From positions 2,701,869 through 2,765,868 of the forward strand of contig NZ_LT575476.1 of the NCBI RefSeq assembly GCF_900086655.1: 64,000 nucleotides of DNA, written 5' to 3'. Each line of letters opens with the position of its first letter. The first letter of the stretch is position 1. Shown here in pieces: positions 7,941-16,396 of the stretch. This DNA is from Paenibacillus tuaregi. Lineage in GTDB: Bacteria > Bacillota > Bacilli > Paenibacillales > Paenibacillaceae. Under the pieces are notes generated by a model, which was not told the origin of the DNA, did not search any database, and saw only the letters and a program-made list of their open reading frames with translations. The position numbers and the translations under genes are program-made.

Positions 7941-8908
7941 AAAATAAAGAAAAAGGCAGGAAAAGAGTATTATGGGGATTTATTTATGTATGTGTTTTCG
8001 TTGTTGCATTTGCCGTTTCTGCAATCATCAAAATGACATACAATCCACTGTCTGGAGAAATGCAGGTGAACTGGAATGATTCCGTTGGTCGTGTATATAC
8101 GGATATCGCATATGGCGAAAAGGAGAAGAACAAATTTGACCTGTATGTTCCTGCGGATCATACAAAGAAAACCTACGGTCTTGTGGTATATCTCCATGCA
8201 GGAGGTTTTACATCCGGTGACAAAAGCGATGACGCCGATATGCTGAAATGGCTCTGTTCAAAAGGCTATGTTGCCGCAGGTATTAATTACACGCTGCGTG
8301 ACAACAATAACTCTAAAACCAGCGTTTATACCATGTCTCAAGAAATCAAAAACAGTATCCCCGTTGTAAAAGCAGAAGCGGAAAAATTAGGCTACAATCT
8401 CGATAGAATGGCTATCTCCGGTGGCTCGGCGGGCGGGACTCTGGCATTATTGTATGCTTACCGTGATGCGGATACCTCTCCTATTCCCATTAAAATGGTC
8501 TTTGAGATGGTCGGGCCGTCCAGCTTTTATCCAGAGGACTGGACTACCTATGGTTTGGATCAGAGTCCAGAGGCAGCAGCAAACTTATTCAGCGTTATGT
8601 CTGGTAACACCATTACAACAGATATGATTGGAACGCCAAAATATGAGGAAGTAATCAAAGATATTTCACCGTATATGTGGATTGATAAAAATGCTGTACC
8701 TACGCTGGCTGCCTATGGAAGATACGATAAGGTATGTCCGTTCGGAACAGTAAAACATCTGGTTAATGCATTGGAGAAAAACAATGTTCCCCACGATTAT
8801 ATCGAGTTTCCCCATTCGGGACACGGTCTGCAAAATGACACTAAGCTTTCTGCAAAATATATAGAAAAGATAAATGAGTATCTGGAACGGTATATGGGAA
8901 GTAAATAA
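7937..8908 (+). CDS. Membrane-anchored alpha/beta hydrolase (BD-FAE/HSL-like esterase)
   Basis: 323 aa. An uncleaved N-terminal helix (residues 10-32) anchors the protein, with the catalytic domain outside. The oxyanion motif is HAGG (87-90), a variant of HGGG. The nucleophile elbow is SGGSAGG with Ser164, the acid is Asp264 (YGRYDKVCPF) and the base His296 (HSGHGL). This is a serine esterase/lipase-like enzyme of unknown substrate. It is co-translated with the 44-aa peptide and probably controlled by the divergent TetR regulator. The last four codons (MGSK) lie inside a sequence repeated at 10031. Confidence 0.87.
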   Translation: MKNKEKGRKRVLWGFIYVCVFVVAFAVSAIIKMTYNPLSGEMQVNWNDSVGRVYTDIAYGEKEKNKFDLYVPADHTKKTYGLVVYLHAGGFTSGDKSDDADMLKWLCSKGYVAAGINYTLRDNNNSKTSVYTMSQEIKNSIPVVKAEAEKLGYNLDRMAISGGSAGGTLALLYAYRDADTSPIPIKMVFEMVGPSSFYPEDWTTYGLDQSPEAAANLFSVMSGNTITTDMIGTPKYEEVIKDISPYMWIDKNAVPTLAAYGRYDKVCPFGTVKHLVNALEKNNVPHDYIEFPHSGHGLQNDTKLSAKYIEKINEYLERYMGSK

Positions 8909-8949
8909 AACAGATTGAAATACGCTGTCCTGTTTGTGGCAACAAAACA
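8892..8949 (+). repeat. Direct repeat, copy 1 (partner at 10031-10087)
   Basis: The segment beginning ATATGGGAAGTAAAT and running through TGTGGCAACAAAAC recurs at 10031-10087 with about three substitutions and one indel. It spans the last codons of the esterase and the start of the KTR gene. The repeats flank a 1.1-kb block, as expected from a duplication or insertion event. Confidence 0.75.
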
Positions 8950-8964
8950 CATGATAGAATTTAG
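8908..8964 (+). pseudogene. Fragment of a cysteine-rich KTR-domain gene (copy 1)
   Basis: Directly after the esterase, the frame KQIEIRCPVCGNKTHDRI then stop encodes the start of a cysteine-rich KTR protein (WIRCPVCGNKTRD consensus), a small zinc-ribbon-like family common near transferable genes in Firmicutes. Only the first CPVC pair survives; the second Cys pair and the C-terminus are gone. A longer, frameshifted copy lies at 10040-10219. Confidence 0.5.
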
Positions 8965-9012
8965 ACGGGAATATTGATACAACAAGTATATTGACGAGAA
9001 ACTCTTGATAAT

Positions 9013-9048
9013 AAAAGTAGGCCAAAAATAATTATTCGGCCTACTTTT
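9013..9048. terminator. Bidirectional rho-independent terminator
   Basis: AAAAGTAGGCC (9013-9023) pairs perfectly over 11 bp with GGCCTACTTTT (9038-9048), loop 14 bases, with A and T runs on both sides. It would stop transcription from the esterase operon and from the minus-strand gene at 9139. Confidence 0.8.
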
Positions 9049-9138
9049 CTGCAGTTCCAAACTAGAACACACAATCTTGGTTACCTATCCGTCAGTATGC
9101 CCCGCTTGGGCGTGACGCCGAATGTTTTGGCTAAGAGC

Positions 9139-9507
9139 TCAATATCTTTTAGAAGCTATATTCCACTTCATAAATAGATTAATATCATTTATAGAATCCA
9201 ATATTCTCCAGTGATATTCATGATTCTCACGGAATTCTCTAAGTACGATTGGTTTAACGATGTGTTTTTCCAACTGTCCTTTTGTTCTTGCAATATATGC
9301 AAGTCCTAAAACAGCGTTGGCTCTAACGACAGAGGATTCATGGCTTGCGAGTCGAATGCAAACGTCTTGGGCAAATTTCCAATTAGGGTGATTCTGTCCT
9401 ACGGAAAGGGGCAAGGTTAGTAGCTCTTCATGCTGATCTCTATTCAGAATGTCTATCACTTCTTCAGTTGAGAGGTCATCGAGTGGTTTATATATTCGCT
9501 TTTCGTT
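9139..9507 (-). CDS. Hypothetical protein, HEAT-like
   Basis: 122 aa when started at ATG 9507 (MNEKRIYKPLDDLSTEEVI), which has an AGGATG RBS; the longest frame begins at 9558. The protein is helical, and the stretch around residues 50-75 (RLASHESSVVRANAVLGLAY) reads like one HEAT repeat. No catalytic motif is visible. Similar small HEAT-like proteins are common as orphan or immunity-type genes in Paenibacillus, but that role is not shown here. It lies between the two KTR repeats. Confidence 0.6.
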   Translation of the reverse strand, partial: NEKRIYKPLDDLSTEEVIDILNRDQHEELLTLPLSVGQNHPNWKFAQDVCIRLASHESSVVRANAVLGLAYIARTKGQLEKHIVKPIVLREFRENHEYHWRILDSINDINLFMKWNIASKRY

Positions 9508-9602
9508 CATATATCTCATCCTATCCTTGACTGAGTATATTCTCCTTAACATTTCCACTTGCTGTTATCTATTTATTGTTGTTCCTCGACAGAAACGAAC
9601 AG

Positions 9603-9863
9603 CTATATTTGCAGCTTGTTCAATCCCTTTAAAAGAATGGTTGTTTTTTGTACATCTCCGCCACGATCAATATACGCAGACCATTTGGGGAAAATTTCTT
9701 TGAAGAATTCATTTCCTAAATCGGTTAAATCAGAGCTTCGCAGTTCCAAGTCGTCCTTGAGCGAACCATCCTCATAGAAAGGTTCTATAACAATTAACTT
9801 GTGCTCTACTAAAAAATTCATTAGTACCGTTGTCATTAAAGTAACTTGCTGTCGATAAGACAA
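9603..9863 (-). CDS. Hypothetical protein, possibly 5'-truncated
   Basis: 86 aa from TTG 9863; an internal ATG at 9836 is an alternative. The core EPFYEDGSLKDDLELRSSDL, then a segment ending FPKW and a short C-terminal tail, looks like a genuine soluble protein with acidic, regular composition. Neither start has a good ribosome binding site and the upstream DNA carries pieces of other reading frames, so the gene may have lost its 5' end. Function unknown. Confidence 0.45.
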   Translation of the reverse strand: MSYRQQVTLMTTVLMNFLVEHKLIVIEPFYEDGSLKDDLELRSSDLTDLGNEFFKEIFPKWSAYIDRGGDVQKTTILLKGLNKLQI

Positions 9864-9910
9864 GCTCTTGCAATTCTAGGCTATATTGGGCCTTGCTACA
9901 GATAATGATT

Positions 9911-10027
9911 CTAATATTTTTTCCGGTATCCGTTATGATCAGATTGCTGCTTCTCCAACTGAATCTTATCTTCAAATAGTCTGTTAAATATTCCTCCGTC
10001 TTCTCCTAATTGTTGAGAATAAGCAAT
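9911..10027 (-). pseudogene. Possible gene fragment abutting the direct repeat
   Basis: A 38-codon open stretch (core QQLGEDGGIFNRLFEDK) with coding-like composition but no start codon. It begins within a few bases of where the 10031 repeat starts and ends at a stop at 9911. It may be the remnant of a gene cut when the repeated block was created. Evidence is weak. Confidence 0.25.
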
Positions 10028-10030
10028 TCA

Positions 10031-10087
10031 ATATGGGAAGTAAATATAACAGATTGGATACGCTGTCCTGTTTGTGGCAACAAAACC
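10031..10087 (+). repeat. Direct repeat, copy 2 (partner at 8892-8949)
   Basis: Near-identical to 8892-8949, including the ATATGGGAAGTAAAT segment that in copy 1 encodes the esterase C-terminus. Here it follows no esterase gene, so only the 3' end of that locus was duplicated, or the rest was lost. Confidence 0.75.
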
Positions 10088-10219
10088 CGTGACAGCATTA
10101 AGGAAGAAACTCTATGAAAAGCTGATCTTCTCTACTATCCAAAATGTGAACGGGAAACTCAAAGCAGCCGGCTTTTGGGTCGGCTGCCTACAAATGTCTT
10201 CATTGAGCTATTCGCGTAA
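10040..10219 (+). pseudogene. Frameshifted cysteine-rich KTR-domain gene (copy 2)
   Basis: One frame from 10055 reads WIRCPVCGNKTRDSIKEETL then stops. The expected second half appears just downstream in another frame as YYPKCERETQSSRLLGRLPT, ending at 10219. Together they give the CPVC...CPKC-like layout of the KTR family, separated by a frameshift or small deletion near 10115-10135. No start codon with an RBS is in the right frame, so the gene is dead. Confidence 0.55.
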
Positions 10220-10238
10220 TTTACTTTTGGAGCCAAGG

Positions 10239-10814
10239 TCATCTAACCGTCTGGTAAACGAGGCCTATGGCTCCAGAATCAAAGGTCTTGTTCTCGATAA
10301 GTTTAAGATTGATCTTCTCCTTGAGACCTTGGAATAACGGCAACCCGCTGCCGATCAAAATGGGAGAAACCGTAATTTTATACTCATCTATTAAATCAAG
10401 CTGCATAAGGTAGTGTGCGAATCTAGGACTGCCGAGGATGACCATATCCTTGCCTGGCTGCTGTTTGAGGTTCTTGATCTCTTCCTCGACATTTTCTTTC
10501 ACCAGTCTGGAATTGTTCCATTCGACTTTCTCCAGCGTCGTGGAAAAAACAATTTTGGCTGTCTTTTCAATCCACTCGGCATGATTCCGTTCATGCTGCG
10601 AAGCTGATGGGTTCGAAGGCACAGAAGGCCAGTAACTGTGCATCATCTGATAAGTCCCACGTCCCCAAATGACAGTGTCGGCAGTACTCAGAATTTCTTT
10701 CGCGTGTTTCTCCAAATCAGCATCGTAGGAAATCCAGCCAATGTCCATTTCACCGTTCGGTCCTTCTACAAAACCGTCAAGCGATGCGTGCAAAAATAGA
10801 ACGAGTTTTCTCAT
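10239..10814 (-). CDS. Dihydrofolate reductase family protein (RibD C-terminal domain)
   Basis: 191 aa from ATG 10814 (MRKLVLFLHASLDGFVEG), chosen because AAAGGAGAA lies 6 bases upstream; the longer frame from 10835 has no RBS. The SLDGFVEGPNGEMDIGW start, the TVIWGRGTYQMM segment and the C-terminal pattern PILIGSGLPLFQGL are hallmarks of the RibD_C/DHFR-like family (YwjB/YyaP type). These NADPH-fold proteins are not the housekeeping DHFR and have no assigned substrate in Bacillus. It is a single-gene unit. Confidence 0.87.
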   Translation of the reverse strand: MRKLVLFLHASLDGFVEGPNGEMDIGWISYDADLEKHAKEILSTADTVIWGRGTYQMMHSYWPSVPSNPSASQHERNHAEWIEKTAKIVFSTTLEKVEWNNSRLVKENVEEEIKNLKQQPGKDMVILGSPRFAHYLMQLDLIDEYKITVSPILIGSGLPLFQGLKEKINLKLIENKTFDSGAIGLVYQTVR

Positions 10815-11048
10815 CTTCAGTTCTCCTTTGTTCATGAGGGATATCTACATTAACTACATTATAGGACATTTCAACTTGGATTGTTTCTTACGGATTGCTA
10901 ATCACAAATGGAGTATTTTACTAACTAGAAAAAATCCTTCCTTTGTACTCTGCAAAACTGGCCGACAGCTTAAGGAGATATCAATTTTTAAATTGATTCG
11001 ACACATATCTAAAGGGTAGCACCCCTCATACTTCCTGTGAATCTAAAC

Positions 11049-11798
11049 TTAGGCATCTCTTTTACAGTAAAATACAATAGCTATTATTATTAAGATCAGT
11101 GTCCATAATATTAAAATACCAGTCCCTTGCATTGGTGTAAGGGCATTTATCTCATTAGAGGAAGGTGGCATATACATATAATATCCTGCCGTATCCGGAA
11201 AATATTTAGGTAAAGAATCTCTCGTCAATGGACTGACAGTGAAATAATAACCAAGCAACACCACTAAAGCAGGGGTGGTTCGTCTTATTAAAGCACCTAT
11301 AGCTGCACTGAGAAGTGTGGTTAAGGTTAGGTAGCCTGCTGCTCCTGCTAAGGTTTTTATCATTGTGTTTATTTCAGCTACTACTGCTGTGTCTCTCATC
11401 ATAATAAAAGTATATAGCACGCCTGAAGCAGCAATAATAAACGCCGCGGGAAGGGTTATAATTGCCAATGCCAAATGCTTGGCGGATAATTGAAGTCCAC
11501 GCCAAGGTATCGCAGTTAAAGTAGTTCGAATCTGCCCACCAGTATACTCCGAACAAGTAGCTATGATCCCCAGGATAATGAACCCTGCTTGAAGATATCC
11601 CATAGAAGCAAGTCCTATATTCAGTATACTTTGCGTTCCGGCTGCCCCTTGCAGACCAATAGAAGTAAAAGCTGCGGCTAAAACTAAATTAAGAATGAAC
11701 GTACCCATAAGAGTGAGCCATATCAATGGTAATGTAACTAATTTATCCAGTTCAGCACGAAGGATTGGTGTTATCTTTCTACTAGTAGAGACACTCAT
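11049..11798 (-). CDS. ABC transporter permease (ABC-2/lantibiotic-immunity-like), second subunit
   Basis: 249 aa with six predicted membrane spans (for example LPLIWLTLMGTFILNLVLAA near 23-42 and ILILWTLILIIIAIVFYC at the end). Size and layout match permeases that act with a single ATPase in bacitracin- or lantibiotic-type exporters. Its start overlaps the preceding permease by 4 bases (ATGA). It is the last gene of the RR-HK-ATPase-permease-permease operon, and 213 bases without a gene follow. Confidence 0.87.
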   Translation of the reverse strand: MSVSTSRKITPILRAELDKLVTLPLIWLTLMGTFILNLVLAAAFTSIGLQGAAGTQSILNIGLASMGYLQAGFIILGIIATCSEYTGGQIRTTLTAIPWRGLQLSAKHLALAIITLPAAFIIAASGVLYTFIMMRDTAVVAEINTMIKTLAGAAGYLTLTTLLSAAIGALIRRTTPALVVLLGYYFTVSPLTRDSLPKYFPDTAGYYMYMPPSSNEINALTPMQGTGILILWTLILIIIAIVFYCKRDA

Positions 11799-12544
11799 GA
11801 TGCAACGTCCCTCCTATGGAATACAATAGCTGCAGCAATGAAAAAAACGACTACCCAGCCAAATAAGATTAACCCCCCTGTGAACGGGGGATGAAATCTG
11901 TCGTTCGTAAACATAAACAGTTCAAGGCCAGCTCGATCTGGTAAGTAAAACGCCAGCTTTGTAACCTTAGAAAGCAGAACGCTAAATGAAACCAGGGATG
12001 AATTTATGAGGAGCACAGTAAGCGGGATCATGCTATTCTTAGTTAGAACCGTAATCCCAAATGCTAAAAGTGCGGTCAATGTCCAGTAACAAACTGCACC
12101 AATAAGTCTGGATGCTTCAAATGCAGGGGTGTATTCACCAAGAATAAGATGAGTTGCCGACACAGTTGTCAGTATAGCAACCATACAGAGCAGTAGGCTG
12201 ATTACAGTCACAGCGCCTGCTTTTGCCAGCAAAAAACGAAGCCGGGATGAAACAACAGTTAAACTTGTTGTAATCTGTCGTCCTCCACCAGATTCACTGC
12301 TCTCTGTCAAATATTCGCTACTGACAGCAAGCACACCAAGAATAATGACACCTTGCACGCCAAGACCTAATCCAATATAGCCAATTTCCGATAGCCGTGT
12401 GCTAACTCCAGCTATAATCTCTTCTTTTTCTGCTATACTGTCCAAAGCAGCAATGACCGCTGGGGCGAATGCTCCAATAAGAAAGGCAAGCCAAATGCCC
12501 GGCAGAGAGAACAATTTAGATAGTTCCGCCTTGAATGCTCTCAT
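11795..12544 (-). CDS. ABC transporter permease (ABC-2/lantibiotic-immunity-like), first subunit
   Basis: 249 aa, six spans. The N-terminus MRAFKAELSKLFSLPGIWLA is typical of ABC-2-type permeases with a short cytoplasmic helix before the first span. It overlaps the ATPase gene upstream and the sister permease downstream by 4 bases each. The two permeases have equal length and similar N-termini, so they probably arose by duplication and form a heterodimer. The likely role is export of, or immunity to, a peptide antibiotic. Confidence 0.87.
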   Translation of the reverse strand: MRAFKAELSKLFSLPGIWLAFLIGAFAPAVIAALDSIAEKEEIIAGVSTRLSEIGYIGLGLGVQGVIILGVLAVSSEYLTESSESGGGRQITTSLTVVSSRLRFLLAKAGAVTVISLLLCMVAILTTVSATHLILGEYTPAFEASRLIGAVCYWTLTALLAFGITVLTKNSMIPLTVLLINSSLVSFSVLLSKVTKLAFYLPDRAGLELFMFTNDRFHPPFTGGLILFGWVVVFFIAAAIVFHRRDVAS

Positions 12545-13254
12545 ACCACACCACCTGCACTTTCAGATGTCAGGGCAAAAAAGGCTTCCTCCAGCGTGGA
12601 ATGGGTACCTATTACTTCTTCCAAGGTTCCATCTGCAACGATCCTCCCATGCTTAATAATCACTACATCATCCACAGTCTCTGCAAGCTCCCCCATGAGA
12701 TGACTGGATAGTAACACCGTGTTTCCAGACTCCGCCCGTTCACGTAAGAATGTCCGAATCCACCGAATTCCTTCCGGGTCAAGTCCATTTACAGGTTCAT
12801 CTAAAACCAATATTTTTGGATCACCAAGCAGCGCAGCGGCTATTCCAAGCCTTCTCCCCATACCAAGGGAGTAATTCCCAACCCTTTTGTCAGCTGCATT
12901 CGTAAGACCTACTATTTCCAGAACTTCCTCGACGCGTGAGCGGGACAATCCCGCGGCATGAGCAATCCAACGCAAGTGTGCCCGTCCTGTTCGCATACGA
13001 TGAGCTCCAAATCCATCAAGTGCAGCACCTATTGTTGTTAGAGGATTATGTAATTCTGCAAATGGCTTTCCATTGATTAATGCACTCCCTGAAGTGGCGC
13101 GATCTAATCCTAGCAGGATGCGAAGTGTTGAACTTTTACCTGCCCCATTTGGACCTAAAAAACCAGTTACTCTACCTGGTCTAGCTTTAAAGCTGATCCC
13201 TGATAAGATTTCCACAGTTCCGCGATGTTTGACTAAGTTATTAATGGTAAGCAA
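12541..13254 (-). CDS. ABC transporter ATP-binding protein (BcrA/LanF-like)
   Basis: About 237 aa from TTG 13254, placed 10 bases after AAAGGA; GTG at 13263 sits directly against that RBS. Walker A is GPNGAGKSS, the signature motif is the divergent YSLGMGRRLGI, Walker B is ILVLDEPVNGLD, and the switch histidine is in SSHLMGELAE. The SLGM signature is common in BcrA and lantibiotic-immunity ATPases. It powers the two permeases encoded immediately downstream. An 83-base gap separates it from the histidine kinase, the only sizeable gap in the operon. Confidence 0.9.
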   Translation of the reverse strand: MLTINNLVKHRGTVEILSGISFKARPGRVTGFLGPNGAGKSSTLRILLGLDRATSGSALINGKPFAELHNPLTTIGAALDGFGAHRMRTGRAHLRWIAHAAGLSRSRVEEVLEIVGLTNAADKRVGNYSLGMGRRLGIAAALLGDPKILVLDEPVNGLDPEGIRWIRTFLRERAESGNTVLLSSHLMGELAETVDDVVIIKHGRIVADGTLEEVIGTHSTLEEAFFALTSESAGGVV

Positions 13255-13346
13255 CCATAACACTTCCTTTCTGTTATGGTTCTAATTATAAAAAAGCAAA
13301 GTTACATCTCGGGTATCAGCCTGTTTACTTCTGGGTTAACTTTAGG

Positions 13347-14360
13347 TTAAGCTCTACCAATCGTTACTCTTGTGCCATGTGCATTTGATGTAAAGTCAGC
13401 TTTCAGTTTCATTTTTTTCAACATATAATTGGAAGTCGATAAACCTATCCCCGCTCCACGCTCATAGGGAGAGTTATCCATACCTGGACCTCTGTCTGCA
13501 ACAATGATCTGTTCTTTTTCTACATCAACCACAATGTTTGCATATTTCCCCTCGGCTGCATGGCGAACAACATTCTGAAATAAATTATCCAGAACCCGTG
13601 TCATCCATTTAGGATCTGCTTCCCAATAAAAAGTCTGCTCTGTCGGTAAATCAACATCTAGCTGAATTTCTTGTTCTTCAAATACAGGATACCACGCAGC
13701 AACAGATGCTCTTACTAAACGTCCAATATCTGTTGAAGTGGGATGAAAAGGATGTTTTCCTGATGTAAGCAATGTATAGGAAAGTAAATCATCCATTAGA
13801 TCTCCGACTCTTGTAATCGTATGGTTCATTTCTGTTAATGAGTTGTGCTCTTCCAAACTCATGGGTTCTTTATTTAATTTGGTGATATGTCCTCTTAGAA
13901 TGGTAAGCGGCGTTCGTAAATCGTGAGATAAATTCGCAATGAGACGATGTCGTAATAATTCCTCTTCATATTCCCGCTTGCGGCTGTCTTCAAGCTGCTG
14001 AATCATCCAATTAAAAGAGCTTCCTAACTGGTCTATTTCATCCATACGATCACTTTGGACAGGCACTGGTTTAGGAAATGAGTGATTATGAGCTGAAAAC
14101 GACATGACTTCCTGTAAGCGTGCAAGACGTTTACGAAGTCTCAAGAAGAACAGCCAAGATATGACAACAAATGAGACAATAATAAAACCAAATATAAGCA
14201 GTGTGACGTAAAATTGATTTAACGTATGGATATTCAGATCTTTTTCATTGATAGCAACCCCAACGAACGCAGAGAAGAAAAGAAGCACAATTGGAGGAAA
14301 GAAGATAACTAGAAATTGTCCTTTTATAAAACGACGAAATAAAGATCTAGTCTGTTTCAT
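13347..14360 (-). CDS. Sensor histidine kinase of the ABC-linked two-component system
   Basis: 337 aa. Two membrane helices (about 15-35 and 50-72) are joined by an outer loop of about 15 residues, then HAMP (75-128), a dimerisation helix with phospho-acceptor H146 in ANLSHDLRTPL, and an ATPase domain with VVRHAAEGK, DRGPGM and GAGIGLS motifs. The short loop points to sensing within the membrane or through the transporter rather than binding a soluble ligand. It overlaps the response regulator gene by 4 bases and lies upstream of the ABC genes, resembling antibiotic-sensing kinases. Confidence 0.93.
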   Translation of the reverse strand: MKQTRSLFRRFIKGQFLVIFFPPIVLLFFSAFVGVAINEKDLNIHTLNQFYVTLLIFGFIIVSFVVISWLFFLRLRKRLARLQEVMSFSAHNHSFPKPVPVQSDRMDEIDQLGSSFNWMIQQLEDSRKREYEEELLRHRLIANLSHDLRTPLTILRGHITKLNKEPMSLEEHNSLTEMNHTITRVGDLMDDLLSYTLLTSGKHPFHPTSTDIGRLVRASVAAWYPVFEEQEIQLDVDLPTEQTFYWEADPKWMTRVLDNLFQNVVRHAAEGKYANIVVDVEKEQIIVADRGPGMDNSPYERGAGIGLSTSNYMLKKMKLKADFTSNAHGTRVTIGRA

Positions 14361-15034
14361 AGTTTCACCCGATAGCCTATTCCCTTCAGCGTTTCAATAA
14401 TCTCTGGGGAATCTGGACTACGTTCCAGCTTTTGACGCAGACGAGAGATATGTACCATTAATGTTTTGTCTCCAGTGAGATAAGGTTCTTCCCAAATGGC
14501 TTCATAAATTTGTTCTTTCGGTAAAACTTGATTAGGATGACGTAAGAAATACATTAAAATTCGATGTTGTTTCCCTGTCAATATAATTTCTTCTCCTGTG
14601 CGTTTGTCAAATACCATTTGGGCTTCTGGATCTACCTCAATATGATTTCCTAATGAAATGCGTTCAGTATGTATTCCGCCACTTCGCCGGATTAATACTT
14701 CTAATCTTGCAACTAATTCATCCGTATGGAATGGTTTCGTTAAATAGTCATCAGCAAATTGTAAACCATCGACCTTATCATTTACCGATGTTCGGGCAGA
14801 TAATAGTAAAATAGGAACAGCAGGAGCTGCCTTTTTTAATCGTTTTCCCACCGTAAATCCGTCTAAACCGGGTAACATGATATCCAAAATTACGATTTGA
14901 TGCTGATGTACTTCTTCTTCGGCTCCTTCACCAGAAAGCAGCCACTGTACTGAATATCCCCGCTGTTCCAATTCTTCTTTTAGCAGGCTGCCTATTTTCT
15001 CATTATCCTCAATATATAATATGCTTCTGTCCAA
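14357..15034 (-). CDS. OmpR-family response regulator
   Basis: 225 aa, TTG start after GAGGGAAG. The receiver domain has acidic pair E9/D10, phospho-acceptor D51 in ILDIMLPG and the conserved K in LTKPF. A C-terminal winged helix (about 125-225) ends IIETLKGIGYRVKL, the typical OmpR/PhoB wing. It is first in the operon and is expected to activate its own operon, including the exporter, when the kinase senses membrane damage or a peptide antibiotic. Confidence 0.93.
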   Translation of the reverse strand: MDRSILYIEDNEKIGSLLKEELEQRGYSVQWLLSGEGAEEEVHQHQIVILDIMLPGLDGFTVGKRLKKAAPAVPILLLSARTSVNDKVDGLQFADDYLTKPFHTDELVARLEVLIRRSGGIHTERISLGNHIEVDPEAQMVFDKRTGEEIILTGKQHRILMYFLRHPNQVLPKEQIYEAIWEEPYLTGDKTLMVHISRLRQKLERSPDSPEIIETLKGIGYRVKL

Positions 15035-15143
15035 GTAACTTCCCTCTCTCTAAATGGGTTCCCTATTAGACAGATTAACACACAACACACACAATCCAAA
15101 AATTGGTTTCTTCTTTAACGCTGTCTGACTCGATCCACTCACC

Positions 15144-16037
15144 TTAATTAAAATTCTTTTTAACAAAGTTAATGAGTTTGGATTTTAGTGCATCACCATG
15201 CTCTCCTTTATGGTACATATCTGTTCCATGATAACCACTCTCATCCACAATTAGCTCTTTATCAGTTGCTCCAGATGCTTGATATAATTTGCGCACTTCT
15301 TTTTCAATTGAGCCTCCATAATCGCCAGGTGAAAAAACAAACAAGGATGGTGCTTTAATCTTTTTGACACTTGGAATTGCATCGTGGGGCCCACATTTTG
15401 CAGGAGAAGAAAGAATAATGAGCCCCTCAATAGGCAGCTCTTGACGAACACCTGCAATGATTGCTGTACTACCTCCACATGATGCTCCTGCCAAAAATAC
15501 TTTCTTTGCACCCAATCGCTTGAGTTCGCTTAAGGCTGCATCTGCATCACGATCTATAGGTTGATTATCCTCTTGAATATTCTGTGAGGCACCGTGATTA
15601 CGATATTCAGGAATAACGACCAGATATCCACTTTCTGCCAGCTCCGTTCCCATGTCAAGAAAAGAGCAAATGTTATAACCTTGCTCGTGTGCAAGCAGGA
15701 CTCCTTTATCTCCGCTGCCAAGCACAAGTGCTGACAGATACACCCCATCGCTGGTTGTCAATGTAGTTGCTTTATCGTGCAGCTTATCAGGAACACAACT
15801 ATTCAAAAGATGCCCGCTAGAAGACTTCACCGTACGATCCGGCCAGGCAGGTTCATACTCAACCGGTGGGTTTGTTGGGATGTTCGGCACTTTGGCTGGT
15901 GGTGTTTTCTTAACGACGTCTGTTGCTGGGGCCGTATGTTGAGGTTGATTAGATGAAGATGAGCATCCTCCCAGAGTGAGCGCTGTTAAAATCGTTACTA
16001 CTGAAACCAAAACGATTGAAAAATACTTTTTCTTCAT
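15144..16037 (-). CDS. Lipoprotein alpha/beta hydrolase (dienelactone hydrolase-like)
   Basis: 297 aa. The lipoprotein signal peptide ends LTLGGC with lipidated C25, followed by a Ser- and Pro-rich linker. The alpha/beta hydrolase core has nucleophile elbow GASCGG (Ser186), an acid residue in FVFSPGDYGG and a terminal His in ESGYHGTDMY. It is an outer-face membrane-tethered serine hydrolase of unknown substrate. It lies 109 bases upstream of the response regulator on the same strand but is probably a separate unit. Confidence 0.85.
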   Translation of the reverse strand: MKKKYFSIVLVSVVTILTALTLGGCSSSSNQPQHTAPATDVVKKTPPAKVPNIPTNPPVEYEPAWPDRTVKSSSGHLLNSCVPDKLHDKATTLTTSDGVYLSALVLGSGDKGVLLAHEQGYNICSFLDMGTELAESGYLVVIPEYRNHGASQNIQEDNQPIDRDADAALSELKRLGAKKVFLAGASCGGSTAIIAGVRQELPIEGLIILSSPAKCGPHDAIPSVKKIKAPSLFVFSPGDYGGSIEKEVRKLYQASGATDKELIVDESGYHGTDMYHKGEHGDALKSKLINFVKKNFN

Positions 16038-16218
16038 TTTTTGAACCCCCGTGTACTTCGATTTTTCTTATTCAAAAATATATATATATCCATTTTTAAA
16101 TGTCGTATATTTAAAATAATCCCGAGATATCATCATTTATTAATCAAATTGTCAATAAATTGTCTCCGAGTTTCAATCAGTTAGATATCTATCTAATCGG
16201 TAATCGGGCCAAGATAAA

Positions 16219-16244
16219 CAAAAAAGCCGCAGTTTATGCGACTT
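16219..16244 (-). terminator. Stem-loop terminator (minus direction)
   Basis: AAGCCGCA (16224-16231) pairs with TGCGACTT (16237-16244) with one G-T wobble. On the minus strand six T follow. It is a second terminator behind the 16355 hairpin for the secreted-protein gene. The 359-base gap 16038-16396 otherwise holds only an AT-rich stretch of TA repeats near 16079. Confidence 0.6.
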
Positions 16245-16354
16245 CCATTGTATATATGTTTCTTCTCACCTGACAATATAGTAACAGTGCGTTTCTTTTG
16301 CTGTGATATTGTGAATAAACCGTGGTTAAGGAGTTCTCGTGAATTAACCGATTT

Positions 16355-16382
16355 AAGGGAGAGTCCAAGGGGTCTCTCCCTT
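16355..16382 (-). terminator. Stem-loop terminator of the copper-amine-oxidase-N gene
   Basis: AAGGGAGAG (16355-16363) pairs perfectly with CTCTCCCTT (16374-16382). It lies 14 bases beyond the stop codon at 16397. Confidence 0.65.
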
Positions 16383-16396
16383 TCTAGTTTAAAATA

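Noticed and set aside
9080-9120. Imperfect inverted repeat with CGTCA/TGACG and CCC/GGG, considered as an attachment site
   Set aside because: The arms are short and uneven, with no integrase gene or matching second copy in the window.
9772-9975. 67-codon minus-strand frame overlapping the hypothetical gene at 9603
   Set aside because: It overlaps a better frame, has no RBS and is most likely part of decayed DNA next to the KTR repeat.
10833-11019. Plus-strand frame with HKWSILL, considered as an HxlR regulator remnant
   Set aside because: Only one short motif resembles HxlR; the rest does not match the family and there is no RBS.
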